This document shows, piece by piece, positions 11,001 to 22,300 of a DNA stretch of 64,000 nt. The notes under the pieces were generated by a model. It was not told where the DNA came from. It saw only the letters and a list, made by a program, of their open reading frames with translations, and did no database searches. The position numbers were made by a program, and so were the translations under genes. Source of the DNA: Macrocystis pyrifera. Lineage: Eukaryota; Sar; Phaeophyceae; Laminariales; Laminariaceae. Location of the stretch: NCBI GenBank assembly GCA_031763025.1, contig JASSKH010000007.1, forward strand, positions 14,222,080 to 14,286,079. The letters are read 5' to 3'. Within the stretch, counting starts at the first letter, position 1; each line of letters begins with the position of its first letter.

Positions 11001-12563
11001 GAATCTATATCTTTTCAAGGGTTTGTTGGGTAGGGTACGTACCTAAGTATACCGGGGATATTTTCTCGGTAAATACCTACCGAGGTCTGCCGCAAGGTTT
11101 GGTGCGGCTTCAACATCCTACAGAACACCCCGGTAACGTTCGGTATGAAGTCGATACCACTACCCGACACTTCGGTATGTTCGGTACGCCCACCGAAAAT
11201 ACCTCGGGTACCGGTATACCCTACCTAGCACACCTTTGTTGTACGCACCAAGTGCCACTTTCGTCAGCGGCTCGTGAATCGTGACACATTGTGGCGAATC
11301 ATTACCGTTACGTACATGTTTCGAGACCCACCGATTACCCATGACCGTCCCTGCCTACTCATACCGTTCTCACTGCGAAAAAAGCACGACAAATAAAAAC
11401 ACCTCTCTCCCAACGTTCTCACATAGTTCTCCCCTCATCCACTCCGAAGCAGGAGTCGACCCTTCCGCCCTCCGCCCCCCCGCCTGCTCCTCCAAGTCAC
11501 CCTCGTTTTCCTCCCCGTAGTCGTCCCCGTACCCTGCGTCATCCCGGTCCACATATCGATCAGTGCCCTTGCGCCGCTGCCCCCCACCCCTCTGGCCTCC
11601 ATACCCCACAACATCGCCGTCATCACCGCCGAGCTCCGGAGTCCACGCGCGGGACGGCCCGTCGTTGCTCCTGGAGCTGCGCCCCGCTCCTCGCCCCATC
11701 TCCCCTCCGCGAGGAGGTCCACGGCCGCCGAATGAGCTACCGCGACCTCCCTCCCTGGGCCCTCCCCGTCCTCCCCTGTCGTCCCAGTCGCTGCTGCTTC
11801 TGCCGCCGCTTCTCCTGTCTCCGAAGTCGGCGTTGTAGCCGCTGCGACCTCCCGCCCTCCCGTCTCCCCACCCGCCTCCTCTGCTGTCTGTTGCCTGGTC
11901 CCAGTCCCCGCCCCCATCCCTTCCCCCCCTGCCTCTCTGTTCGTACCTATCGTTCGCTCGGCCGCTACCACCTCCTCTAAACCTGTCCCCATTTCCTCCT
12001 CTCCTGCCGCGCCCGCCTCGCTCGCCAGAAAACCTCTGCTGCCTCTCGCCGCCGCCGCCTCTATCGCCATGGCTGTCGCCACCCCAATCGCCCCCTCCTC
12101 TCCTACCGCCACCTCTACCTTCTGACGGGCTTCGGTGATTGCGGGCGCCGCCGCTAAAGCTTCTGTCAGTCCTGTCAGTCACACCGCCACCGCCCCTGCT
12201 GCTGCTGAATCCTCGGTCGACCTCCCGCCGCTCGCGAGGCTCTTCTCCGTCCCGCCACGCCATCATGGAGAGGGCGTAGGACTGTCGAACCGTAATGGGA
12301 GGGCAAGAGTTCAACGCTGCTGTTGCTGCTGCTGCTGCTGGCGCTGCTCTTCTTCTGGCAAAGGGCAGCAGCTGCAGCGGCAGTGCTGTAGACGCGCGCC
12401 GTAAGGCGGTACGAGTGCCCGTAGAGAGCATGGTGTTGACGTGCAGGGTGTGAAACGCGTGGCCTTGCTGCGCTAGAACCGCGAGGGACGTGGCCACTGT
12501 TGCCACCGTCCTGAGCGTAAGGAAGAGCGGCTTGTCGACTCTCTTGATGCACGTGATGCACAT
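8076..12563 (-). CDS. SpoU/TrmH-type rRNA 2'-O-methyltransferase, organelle-targeted, RGG-rich
   Basis: Predicted to methylate a ribose 2'-OH in rRNA using S-adenosylmethionine; closest in layout to mitochondrial MRM1/RlmB. Exon 1 (12563-11423) encodes a leader and a long Gly/Arg-rich region. Exon 2 (9805-9592) encodes the substrate-binding domain start (MVYGIAPVLNALR). The last exon (about 8857-8076) encodes NRPHQGF and the SPOUT motifs: NFGALLRSAHFFGA, VVLGNEGYGV and SLNVSVTGGVMLF. Exons 1 and 2 join in phase (CTAT|GTGAGA; ACCCTCAG|CC). Exon 2 ends GTCAT|GTGAGG, phase 2, which does not fit the acceptor seen before the last exon; about 8 residues expected in this family are also missing, so a small exon is probably unplaced. 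The leader (hydrophobic stretch, then HAFHT) resembles a stramenopile plastid pre-sequence, but a mitochondrial role cannot be excluded. An upstream in-frame ATG exists at 12635. Family assignment is strong; targeting is inferred. Confidence 0.8.
8858..9591 (-). other. Methyltransferase intron with a direct repeat
   Basis: Intron between the substrate-binding and catalytic exons. It holds a 71-bp unit duplicated head-to-tail at 9427-9568, both copies containing AAAAAGAAGAAATCAAGTCA and AATAAAACGCATCGCGC. A short unplaced exon is expected here. Confidence 0.5.
9941..10508. repeat. Tandem duplication, ~280-bp unit x2
   Basis: Units 9941-10218 and 10219-10508 are near-identical, both starting TTGGCTCATCTATATACAGG. 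The second has small insertions around the CTACTGGTACTTGGTACGC segment. It lies in the large intron of the methyltransferase gene (9806-11422). Confidence 0.9.
10509..11422. other. Rest of methyltransferase intron
   Basis: A 169-codon frame on + (10537-11046) has no recognisable domain and lies antisense within the intron, so I do not call it. The stretch 11040-11225 is rich in TACCGA/TCGGTA phrases of both polarities, which would let it fold on itself. Confidence 0.35.
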
Positions 12564-12635
12564 GAGCACGGCTGGTGAGACGTGCAGCCTTCTCGTCAGC
12601 CTGTACAACCTGCGTACACAACAACACAAGTGCAA

Positions 12636-13789
12636 GCGACCCTTTCCTGATTGAATTCATGCGGTGCTGCTGGGTGCTGCTTGCTTGCATGCTTGGGGTT
12701 TCCACCAATAATACAAACTGGTGCCTCGTCGGGGATGATCCTTGCATGACCCCGCTATAGAAATTTGAATTTTTGAATTTTTGAATCTCCGCATCTTCGT
12801 GCTGTGCGGGTGAGAAGTGAGAAGCGATGCAGGTGCCCGTACCGAATCAGTACGACATATCCGTGGACACATGCCAGCATGATACTTGTAGGACATCGAG
12901 CACCAAGCTAGGAAGGTACGTCTTTGCGCTGACATGCTGATGGGGACAAGGTCGTGGGGACACCGCTGAAACGAGGCGAGCTATCTGCCGCACAGATGAT
13001 ATAGGATGCACACCTCGCGTTTCTCGAGGGCCGAGAACTGCGATAGTACTCTGTGCCAGTTAATCTGGAAGCGCGCTTGGAGTGAATGAATTCTACACTC
13101 AAATACCACCGATGATGCCTTCGGCAGTACTACCGCAGAGCAGTGGGTGCGCTGCAGTGTATTGTAGCCGGTACCACAGTCAGCCAAGAACACTCGAGTT
13201 AAACATTTGAGACATACGCAGGGGGGAGGAGTGTCCGCTATGCGACCCCAGATCTGAGTTACGAAAGGGAAGGAGCTTGAGAAGTAGGTGGGGGAAAAAA
13301 CCCTAGTACCTGGTAGAAATAACGCCAATCTCCAATCTCATAAACACAGCCCAGGGCAATAGACTGCGTTGGAAGGTGTGGCGCCTAACCCCGTGCTACG
13401 GCAGCATTAACCTATCAATAGACTGCGTCGAAAGGTGTGGGTATACCGAGAGGCGGGCACATCTGGGCATATACACGCCGGGTATTATAGCAACTACCAA
13501 TATTCCTGGACCCACACTCCATTTTTTTCATTTTGGGCCCGCCAGGGGGGGGGAGATTCTCCTGGTATACTAAATCATATATAATCAACAACGCAACAAT
13601 AATCCCTATACCTAGTACATTACAAGGTCACGTGATGATAGGCTGAGCAATCCGGCTGTCTATTTAATAGGCCATGTGAGTAGTGAATGCGACATACACC
13701 ACAGACACCTTCCTCGAGTTCACCGTGTACGAATGCGCAGCTGAAGTGTATATTATGTCCTGACCATTGGGAATGGATGTACTCTATGA
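12636..13789. other. Intergenic stretch
   Basis: No exon supported. Contains a short TTTGAATTT repeat at 12764-12785 and two related phrases, CAATAGACTGCGTTGGAAGGTG near 13360 and a similar one near 13415, marking a small degenerate duplication. A C-poor poly-purine run lies near 13545. Confidence 0.35.
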
Positions 13790-14275
13790 AGACACGTGGA
13801 CACCAAGCACGCCACAGCCGCGAAGCCGAGGAGCAAGGACTCGGACGGTCAACAGTCTCTTGCGAGTATTGTTGTCAGCGAAGTTGAAAAGAAAGGTGTG
13901 GGTGCCTTGTTAAAAACGGATCTTAAACCAAGGGGTGTAGCAGTTGGTGCACGCACAACTCAGGTGTCTGTTCGCGACAAAAATACGGGAGGAACCTTGA
14001 CCAAAGACACAGGAAGGGTAACAAAGGTTCCGGGGGCGACGTCAGCAATTTCAGCGAATCTGACAGTGAATTTGACAGCGACGTCGAGAGCGAGGAAGAA
14101 GAGGACAAGGTGGAGGACGACGAGGAAGACGAAGACGAATAATGGGATGAAGGAAAAGGACAAGAGAAATAAGAAGAAAGAGAGGAGGAGGAGGAAGAAG
14201 AAGAACAACAACAAGAACAAGAATAAGCCGGCAGGGAGGGAGCGGGGAGGGGGCGGGGATGCGTGGGGGGAATAG
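13790..14275 (+). CDS. Unrecognised gene end with acidic C-terminal tail
   Basis: Two overlapping frames both look partly coding. The first (open from about 13790) encodes KDSDGQQSLASIVVSEVEKK and then becomes a run of Lys/Arg/Asn, typical of a non-coding frame. The second, open from 13927 to the TAA at 14149-14151, ends in a convincing acidic tail (SESDSEFDSDVESEEEE, then mostly Glu/Asp). A small intron from the GT at 13893 to the AG at 13963-13964 would join the two in phase, but the donor (GTGTGG) is weak. No domain is recognisable; acidic tails of this sort are common in chromatin and RNA-processing proteins, which does not identify this one. The upstream start was not found. Confidence 0.3.
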   Translation, partial: RHVDTKHATAAKPRSKDSDGQQSLASIVVSEVEKKGVGALLKTDLKPRGVAVGARTTQVSVRDKNTGGTLTKDTGRVTKVPGATSAISANLTVNLTATSRARKKRTRWRTTRKTKTNNGMKEKDKRNKKKERRRRKKKNNNKNKNKPAGRERGGGGDAWGE

Positions 14276-14636
14276 TGACCGCACGAAGTCTTAAAAAAAT
14301 GTTAAAGTGGTGTCTGTAAGTAGCAGAGGCCGGACAGTGTTCGCGAATAGGAAGTGGAAGGAGGGCTCATCATCGGATGATGATGCTGAATAGGGGACGT
14401 AGGGGCAGGGGGCGGCGCCCTGCCAGGGACGGGGCAGGGGAGGATAATTGTAACGGACGAAACTTGGCCGAGGGGTTCCGAAGGAAGTGGTCGGAGGTTT
14501 ACATAGCTATGCATGTGTCCTCTGCCTTTTTGGCGTCCATTCAAGTACCGTGGGTTGTGGTGTGGACGGTTCCATCTCCCTTGCCAAAAACAGAAAATAA
14601 TCAAGTTAAAACACAACGCCGCCGCACACCCACATG

Positions 14637-14790
14637 TTATAAGGATTACCCGGGGCTGGGTAATCGATCGGTCTTTTACCCCTATTGCTCAGTAGGTAAC
14701 ACCTTCACAATTAACGTCGTCCAGGTTACGGGTTCGAGACTCACTTCGAAAGTTTCTTTTACAGAAACGCTTGCGCGTGCCTAAAAAAAC
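14637..14790 (+). repeat. tRNA-derived SINE-like element, copy 1
   Basis: A leader (AAGGATTACCCGGGGCTGGG) precedes an A-box-like TTGCTCAGTAGGT, and about 45 bp later a B-box-like GGTTCGAGACT. The D- and T-stems do not pair well, so this is not a functional tRNA. Shared leader and A box at 14903 and 24430 mark it as a repeat. Confidence 0.55.
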
Positions 14791-14902
14791 AAAACACATC
14801 TCCCTGGTTCCCCACGTAATGAAACGAAGAGGGTAGGTCAGCGTGCAGACGTATACGGTTCTGACGCCCCAAAGATCCCGCCGTTCAGAGGGGGGGAGAG
14901 TG

Positions 14903-14972
14903 TTATAAGGATTACCCGAAGCTGGGTAGATCGATCGTTTATCCCTGTAGCTCAGTAGGTAATGCCATCACA
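14903..14972 (+). repeat. SINE-like element, copy 2 (5' part)
   Basis: Repeats the leader (AAGGATTACCCGAAGCTGGG) and A-box-like GTAGCTCAGTAGGTAA, then diverges before the B box. Confidence 0.55.
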
Positions 14973-16302
14973 TACATTAACAACACCATTACTTACGTAC
15001 TTAAGTATAAACTCTAAACTTGTTGTCTTGCTTGTAGTCTGCATCATCACACATATTACAACACGCACCAAATTTGATAAAATACACTCTTCGTCAAAAA
15101 AGCCTTTTTGTCAACTTTTTTTGCCGACACACTTGGACACACACTGGACACATGCGTACATACATACATATTATATGTGCTGTGCGCGCTGGTTTGCTCA
15201 AGTTGGAACGCAGTTTAAGATAACAAAACAAACAAAAAAAAGGCACGTCGGTACCGTTTACGATAGACGTGGCACGTATACTGTATACTCGTATCGATGT
15301 AAAAGGGTTTTGATAAGGCTTCGAAATCAACCCTAAATACGTATTTAGTTTGGGGATTCTTTTTTTCGGGGGCCGGCCGAGCGAGGGGGGGGGGGTTAGT
15401 GTGAGTCAACATTTTGTTTTTTGCTTACCCTTGGGGTATCTGATATGTTGACCATTATTGTTCTTCTTGTGGTCTGCCTGATATACTCGTACGCTTCAAA
15501 AACATCGGGCCAATCGGGCCGGAATTCCGCATACTTTTACTGACTGCTCGTATTATGCAACGTACGTCATAGGCCATACATATTAGTATATCGTATCGAG
15601 CGAAGGACACATCCGGCTCAGGGTTTATCACAACCACCGATGCATGGTATGATACAACTATCACAAAAATTGCATTCGACGGTACTGCTGCTGCCTGTAA
15701 TATACCCGTAACTGTTGTTAATGCTAGCGCTTGTACACGTTCTCAGTACTCTGTCTGGCTGTATAGTCTATCAATAGGCCTTTGATAGCAGCTAGCTGCA
15801 GTGGCATAGGCTCTACTCCTGTTCCTAAAATCCGGCCACAGATGATGTAACCGCCATTTCGCCAGCCTCGTTCTCTGCTGCGTTCTCACCACCACAGCAG
15901 TACTGATGGCGACAACCCCCCCCCCCCGCCACTAATATACACGGCGTCACTACGAGTGCCGCACGAGCCCATGATCATATTCATACCTTCTGCCTTTTGG
16001 ATGATGTGTCTGCCGCCTTGCCGACTGCCGCCGTACCCTACTATCCAAACATTCCATGAAATTTCCCAACGAGACGCAAGGAGTCAGTGGAGTTCCTAAA
16101 TTCTGGGGTGTTGGTCGTAGTCTAAATATTAAAATATTAAAGATTCAACATACTTTTCTTGCGGGCATACACCCAACCAAGCTCTCACAACCAACCTTGC
16201 TCACATCACGTTCGTTCTCCATCCTTCATCATTGATAAAACGCGGGACCCAGAGCACTCGAGCTACAGTAATAGCTAGTTATTAATAGTTTTGATTATTC
16301 AG
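14973..16302. other. Upstream region of the oxidase gene
   Basis: No exon supported. AT-rich with T and G tracts (15361-15395) and a C tract at 15917-15929. The last 30 bases before the oxidase ATG (TTTTGATTATTCAG) resemble a splice acceptor, so a 5' exon further upstream cannot be excluded. Confidence 0.35.
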
Positions 16303-19300
16303 ATGACTGACTACTGCCGCCGCACCGCTGATAGGGAGCGAAGCACACCCGGGTCGTCCTATGGCCGAAGGTCTAACCTCAACCGCCGTGTTTCTCTCAC
16401 CTCGACCTTGGCGGCCGGAAGTTATGTTCTTCTTCTCTTGGCAGTATTGTCTCGGGAGGTGTCTGCCGCCTCGGGGAGGAGGACCTACGCGAAAGACTCA
16501 AACCGCAACTCGGACCGACGCAAGAAGCCATCGGTTAGCACCGTGAGGAACTTCTACATCACCACCGAACTCGTGAGTTTTGCTGTTATTAATATCTTGG
16601 TGCCGTGTCCAGTTAGTTGCTTACCGTGTCTGTGTCTCCGAAGAAAGAGCAAAGGTGTGTACATTGTGTATTGTATGTGGTGAGAGACTGAAACGGTGTC
16701 TATCTGCAAATAAATGAGAAACCAATAGCACATACAAAGTTCTAACAGTATCCCGTAGACTTCAACATTAATTATTATTGCTCTGTAAAAGATGCTGTAC
16801 CCAGTGAACCAGGGACCATGTATTAGGTATTAATACACTATTCGTTTCGGCTTACTGTACTGCAGCAGTATACATACATCATAGTCATTGTCCATTGACG
16901 GCAGGGTATATATAGTACAGAGTCCGCGACAGCCGTCATCGCTGACTTGGGAGTCGATAAGTTTTGGCTGGACTTTTGCACGAAACACAAGAACACCTTT
17001 TTCGCACTGAAATTAGTTAGGAAACACTCTCGCCTAAAAACTATTACGGGGGACCACATAGTAAGTAGGACCAAGTCTTGGTAGAAAAAATGGGTATATA
17101 TATAGATTTTTGTGTGTACCTTAGGTCCTATTAACCATAGACCACCGTAATAGTAGTCTTGGTGTCGCGTACTCTGCGTACTTGTACAAGTGAAGTGAAT
17201 AGTTATACATGAAGTTGGCAAAGCGAACGTGGGGTGGTATGTTCAGATTACACGTGCCCTCGCGGACGAAACTGTCCCCTCAATTTCTTCCACACCATAC
17301 AGGTATTGATAGTACTGTTGTTGTAGTGCGTTGGTACAAAGTACGCTACCGTCGTTGTACTTGGCGTAGAGCATTATCTGCTGCCTCTAGACCCCTAGAC
17401 CCTACTACGAGCCCTACCATACTGCTGTAGAGCTCTCTCTGTCTGTGTGTTCAGATCTATTTTCTTCAGAACACCAACAACGCGCCCTTCTTCGTTCTTC
17501 GCATTGTAGCCAAAAGATACCAAGCCGTGGAGGTTTCAGTGTAATCGCATGTGTGAGTGGAGCAGTGGCCGGGGATCCTGTGTGATGTCCCCTAGCCACC
17601 TGGCTCGTGGTCCGATGAGGATCACTCCGTGATAATACAAGCTCTAAGAACAAGACTTACTGAGTGCGAGGCCAGCGAGACTGGTGGAGTCCCTCGCTGG
17701 AAGCCCTCTTGCTGATATCATCTGGCAGAGGCCAGAATATCTAGATATTCGCGGAACTTCTGTTGGAGGAGTTTTCGGCTGCGGAGTATTGGGTCACAGC
17801 TGGGAAGGCAGTTGGCCCGTTGGACGGATCGAAACGGCTTGAAGCGCACAGCAGGGGAGGACGCTCCGGGAGCTGGAGGACGCACAGGTCAGGCGGCAGT
17901 TTCTCCGTTATTACAGTAGAGTCCAGGTGGACTGCTGTGGATTATGGCGCACACGGCAAGCACGCCGCTGGTGGTAGGGGAGTCTCTGACTCCACCGAAA
18001 TACGGAGAGGTGTGGACCGAGCAGGCCTCTCGTGTTTTTTACGCAGCGTACCTCGATTATGAGGAACGGCTGCAGCTCGCCAACGCTCAGGGGGTGGTTC
18101 AGCACTCCAAAGTGAGCATGGGCCAGCTTATCCCCAATTACATTCATCGGTGTTTTGAGGGATTTTACAAGCATCAGACTACGATGACCGCCTCGGAGTT
18201 GTTGGACGCTGTTAGGCAGCACGCTGGTTACACAACCACCAGCAACAGATTTGACACCTCGCGGGCGGCAGCGGACTTGCGTCGCGTTCTCTCAATGAGG
18301 CGCGATGAAAAGCAGGGCGGTGAAACATCCGTCAAAGACCGCGCGATGATGGTAAACTCCGCTATGGAAAAGTATTTTGCGGAGAATCACGCGGTGCATG
18401 CCATGTACCGCGCGCAGGACCGTTCGTGGTTGCCCGGACCGGCGGAATTTGTGAGCATGGCGTTGGTGGATGGCTTATGGCCGTCCGAGTTCAAAAAGTA
18501 CGTAAAAGGTCAGCTAACGTACGCTGCAGGGTGGAAGAAGGACCCGGCATTGGTCATGGACCAAATTTTTTCTGCTGCAGAACAGTGGAAATTCATCGAG
18601 GCGTATGGTCGGAAAGATGCTGCAGGGGCAGCTGAACCGCGACGCCAACAGCAGCAGAAACCGAAACAGCAGCAGTCCGCGAAAAAGTCGTTTGTTCGCG
18701 TCTGTTTCGAGTGTGGTGATCCCAACCATTATGTTTCTGATTGCCCAAAAGCTCGCGGTGGCGGCACAGCTCCCAGCAGTGGTGGGCGCGGGTCGTCAGG
18801 GTATCGCGGGGGCCGCAATGGCGGCCGGGGCAGATTCAACCATGGACGCGGGCGCGGTGGCCGTGGTGGCAATCAATTGACAGCGGGCGGTGGAACTTCT
18901 GCTGTTGCTTCTTCAACTTCTGGTGCGCCAGCGGCAGGAGCCGCTGGGTCGGGATCTGGTTCGTCTGTTGCCGGCCGAGCTGTATACGTTGGAGGAGCTG
19001 GAACATCGGTGGGTGCTGCTGGAGCGAGAACTTCGCCATCCACCGAGCGGGCGGAGTCAGTGTCTGGTGCTGCTGCAGGGGCGGTAGCGCCGGAACCGTC
19101 TGTATATTCGACGTCTTGGTCGGGGTGGACCGCCGATTCTATTTCTTCGGCGCCGGCTGTAGGAGGGCAGCCATGGCGTCAGGTGACTCTTGGTACCGAC
19201 CAGAGTTCAACGGCAGGTGAAGTGCCTGTCGATCGCAGCGCTGAGTGTTTACGCGCTGATCTCTCTTTGCCAGGGTCGGTTGGTTCGCTGATGGCGCGTG

Positions 19301-22300
19301 TGATCCTTGATTCGGGGTCGGCGCTCACGTCCATCGGTGTCGGCTTACTTCAGCAGCTGTCTTCGCATTTCGGCGGCGCCGATCTGCAAATTCCGTTCGA
19401 AAATGGCCCGCAGCAGGCGAAAACCGCTACGGGTGTTTCAGTGATGGTCACGCACAAAACGGTGCCGATTGCCGTGAGTGTACGGACGCCGTGGGGAGCG
19501 GTGAAATTGGAGCCCATCACTTTCGCGGTCATGCCTGGTACAGATAACGTCGTTCTGTTTGGCATGGCTACCATGAAAGCTCTTGGCATCGACGTCTACC
19601 GTGAAGCTCTGGAGAAGCTTCGCCCTCGCGCAGTGCCGGTATCGACCGGTGTGGAGACTCCGAGTTACCTTGCGGCGCGCAGAGTGACGGTTTCCGTGCG
19701 TGCTTTTCAGACCGAGGCTACGGTGGATGCTCCGGAGGACAAGGCGGTGGAACATTTGGTCGACCGGGGGCCAGACATGTTCATGGATCCGGAGGAGGAG
19801 CGGACGGCCCGAGAACGGGCGTTGGAGGACAGCGTGCAGCAGGCAGAGCAGAGTGGATTAAGCGTCGGCGGAGCAACCCGTTTGCGCGAAATTTTGGCTC
19901 GTCGCGTGGGTGCTTTTCGCCGTGCGCTGTGTGGTGATCCGCCAGCGCAAGTGGAGCCGATGCGAGTGCAGCTGAAGCAACAGGCGAAGCCTGTCAAGGC
20001 AACGCCACGTCGGTACGAACCGACGAAAAGGGACTGGCTCTCGAAGTGCATTGCTGCTTTGGTGTTTTTTGGCTTTGTCTACCACAACATCCAGGCGGTG
20101 TGGGCGAGTCCGGCGATGGCGGTGCCCAAGAAGGACTCTTTCCGTTTGGTGAGCGACTACTCGGCGGTGAACGCACAGGTGGAGAAGTCCCCGGGCGTCA
20201 TGCCCAACCATGAAGACATGGGAGATCTGCTGGGGGCGCGTTTCTTCGGCAAGCTGGACCTACTTCAAGGGTACTGGCAGATGCCTTTGGCTCCGGAGGC
20301 GCAAGACGTCTTCACCATGGCGACAAGCGACGGTTTGTTCACGCCTACCCGTGTTCCCCAAGGTGTTTTGAATGCGACTTCTTATTTCCAAGGTGTCATG
20401 ACTGAAGTGTTGCGTGGTTTGGATTGCAAAGTTTGGGTCGATGACGTTTTCTTTTTCGCAGACACCGAAGAAGCTCTTCTGCAGCTGCTTGATGACATTC
20501 TTGAACGCCTGGAGAATGTTGGACTGTTTGTCGCCGCCCACAAGTGTACCTTCTTCTCTCGTGAACTGGTCTGGTGTGGTAAGGTGTATTCCAATGGTGT
20601 CGTGTCCCATGACCCCGCTCGAGTGCAAGGTTTAAGTGAAATGCGTCGTCCCGAAAACGCTGGAGAACTAATGCAATTCTTGCAGGCTGTCAACTGGTTG
20701 CGTACATCGTTACCACGTTTAGCGGAAACGGTAGCACCGTTACGTGATTTTTTGGAGGAGCTCCTTGTTGGGGCTACACGTCGGACTAAGCGAGTGGCGC
20801 GCAATCGTGTCATCAAGGATACCGCGTGGACGGAGGATCGGGTGCGGGCGTGGAATGCCGCACGGGGTTTGGTGGCGCAAGCAGTGCCGCTTCATCATCC
20901 TCGTCCCGGGTGCGTTGTTTTTGATGTTTCCTGACGCTTCTGATTTCCATTGGGGTAGTTTTCTCACCCAAGTGCCTGAACACGAATTTCGCAGTGGATT
21001 GGCGTTGGAAAGCATGTCTCACGAGCCTCTCGGATTTCTGAGTGGTTCGTTCACAGGTTCGCAGTTGCGCTGGGCGACTGTCGACAAAGAAGGTTTTGCG
21101 ATCGTTAATACGTTCCGGAGGCTCGAATACCTGCTTTGGGGTGGTGTTCATATCTTTACTGATCATCGAAACTTGCAGTACATTTTCAATCCGGAGAAGT
21201 GTGTCACGACGGTCACAAAGACCATGGCACAACGCCTAGAGAATTGGAAGGGTGTTTTAGGACAATACCGCTATGCAATCGAACACATCCCTGGCGATCG
21301 AAACTGTTGGGGGGATCTGTTGTCTCGTTGGGTCAAAGTTCCTACGGTGCCTGTTCGTTCGGTTGCCGTGCACAGCCCATGTAATGCTGACGATTCGCTT
21401 CCCGCATTGGATGTGATTCGTGCCTCGCAACAAAGGTCTGTCGCTCGTATCGGCGTTGGTGTTCATGAATTTTCGACAACCTTCGGTCAAGCTACCTTGG
21501 CCGATGATGGTTTGTTTCGTGTGCGTGTTGGGGTGCGTGACGTCTTGTGGATTCCGCCGGATGATCTTGCTCTTCAAACTCGTTTGATGGTGTGCGCGCA
21601 CATGCGCTCGGCTGGTCACCGTGGTGTGGCGCCGACTTTGTTTCGCCTGAAGGAATATTGTGTTTGGCCTCACATGGATTCTCAGGTTCGCGAATTCGTT
21701 CGCCAGTGTTTGCACTGTGTAGACACGCGTGCAGGTGCACTCATTCCTCGTCCCTACGGAGACACGGTGCATGGTACCGCTCCGGGAGAAGTGGTGCACT
21801 TTGATTTTTTGTATGTTGGCCACAGCGGGCCCGAAGGTAGCGATGGCCTGCCTGATGAGGATGGTTTCCGATATGTTTTGGTCATCATGGATGATTTGTC
21901 CAACTACGTGGCGTTGGAACCGGCCGAGGCTTGTACAGCCGAGGTCACAGCGAAGCATTTGCTAGCCTGGTGTAAGACTTTGGGGGTGCCGCGTGTGTGG
22001 GTGAGTGATACCGCCACGCATTTCAAGAACAGGGTGCTTGCTTTGTTGAGCGACGCGTTGCACATCGAACATCGTTTTGCTGTCGCTTACACGCCGTGGT
22101 CGAACGGTACGTGTGAACGCATGGTAAAAGAGGTGGTACGTGCTCTGCGTTCCATTCTGTCAGAACAGCGTCGTCAGGTTTCGGAGTGGGTTGATGTTTT
22201 GCCGGCCGCTCAGTGGGCCTTGAACACTTCGTTTCGTGAACGTTACCGAAGCACTCCGTACAGCGTGATGTTTGGGCGTGCTCCGCGTACCGATTTCTCG

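Noticed and set aside
11435..12112. Second minus-strand frame of 225 codons inside the methyltransferase exon 1
   Set aside because: Gly/Ala/Glu-rich shadow of the RGG-coding frame; the RGG frame carries the leader and joins the catalytic exons in phase.
14690..14760. Possible functional tRNA
   Set aside because: A- and B-box-like phrases are present, but D- and T-stems are mismatched and the leader is repeated elsewhere; treated as a SINE-like repeat.
17944..20934. Copia-type assignment for the LTR element
   Set aside because: RT and RNase H precede integrase, and a chromodomain-like tail is present; this is Ty3/gypsy order.
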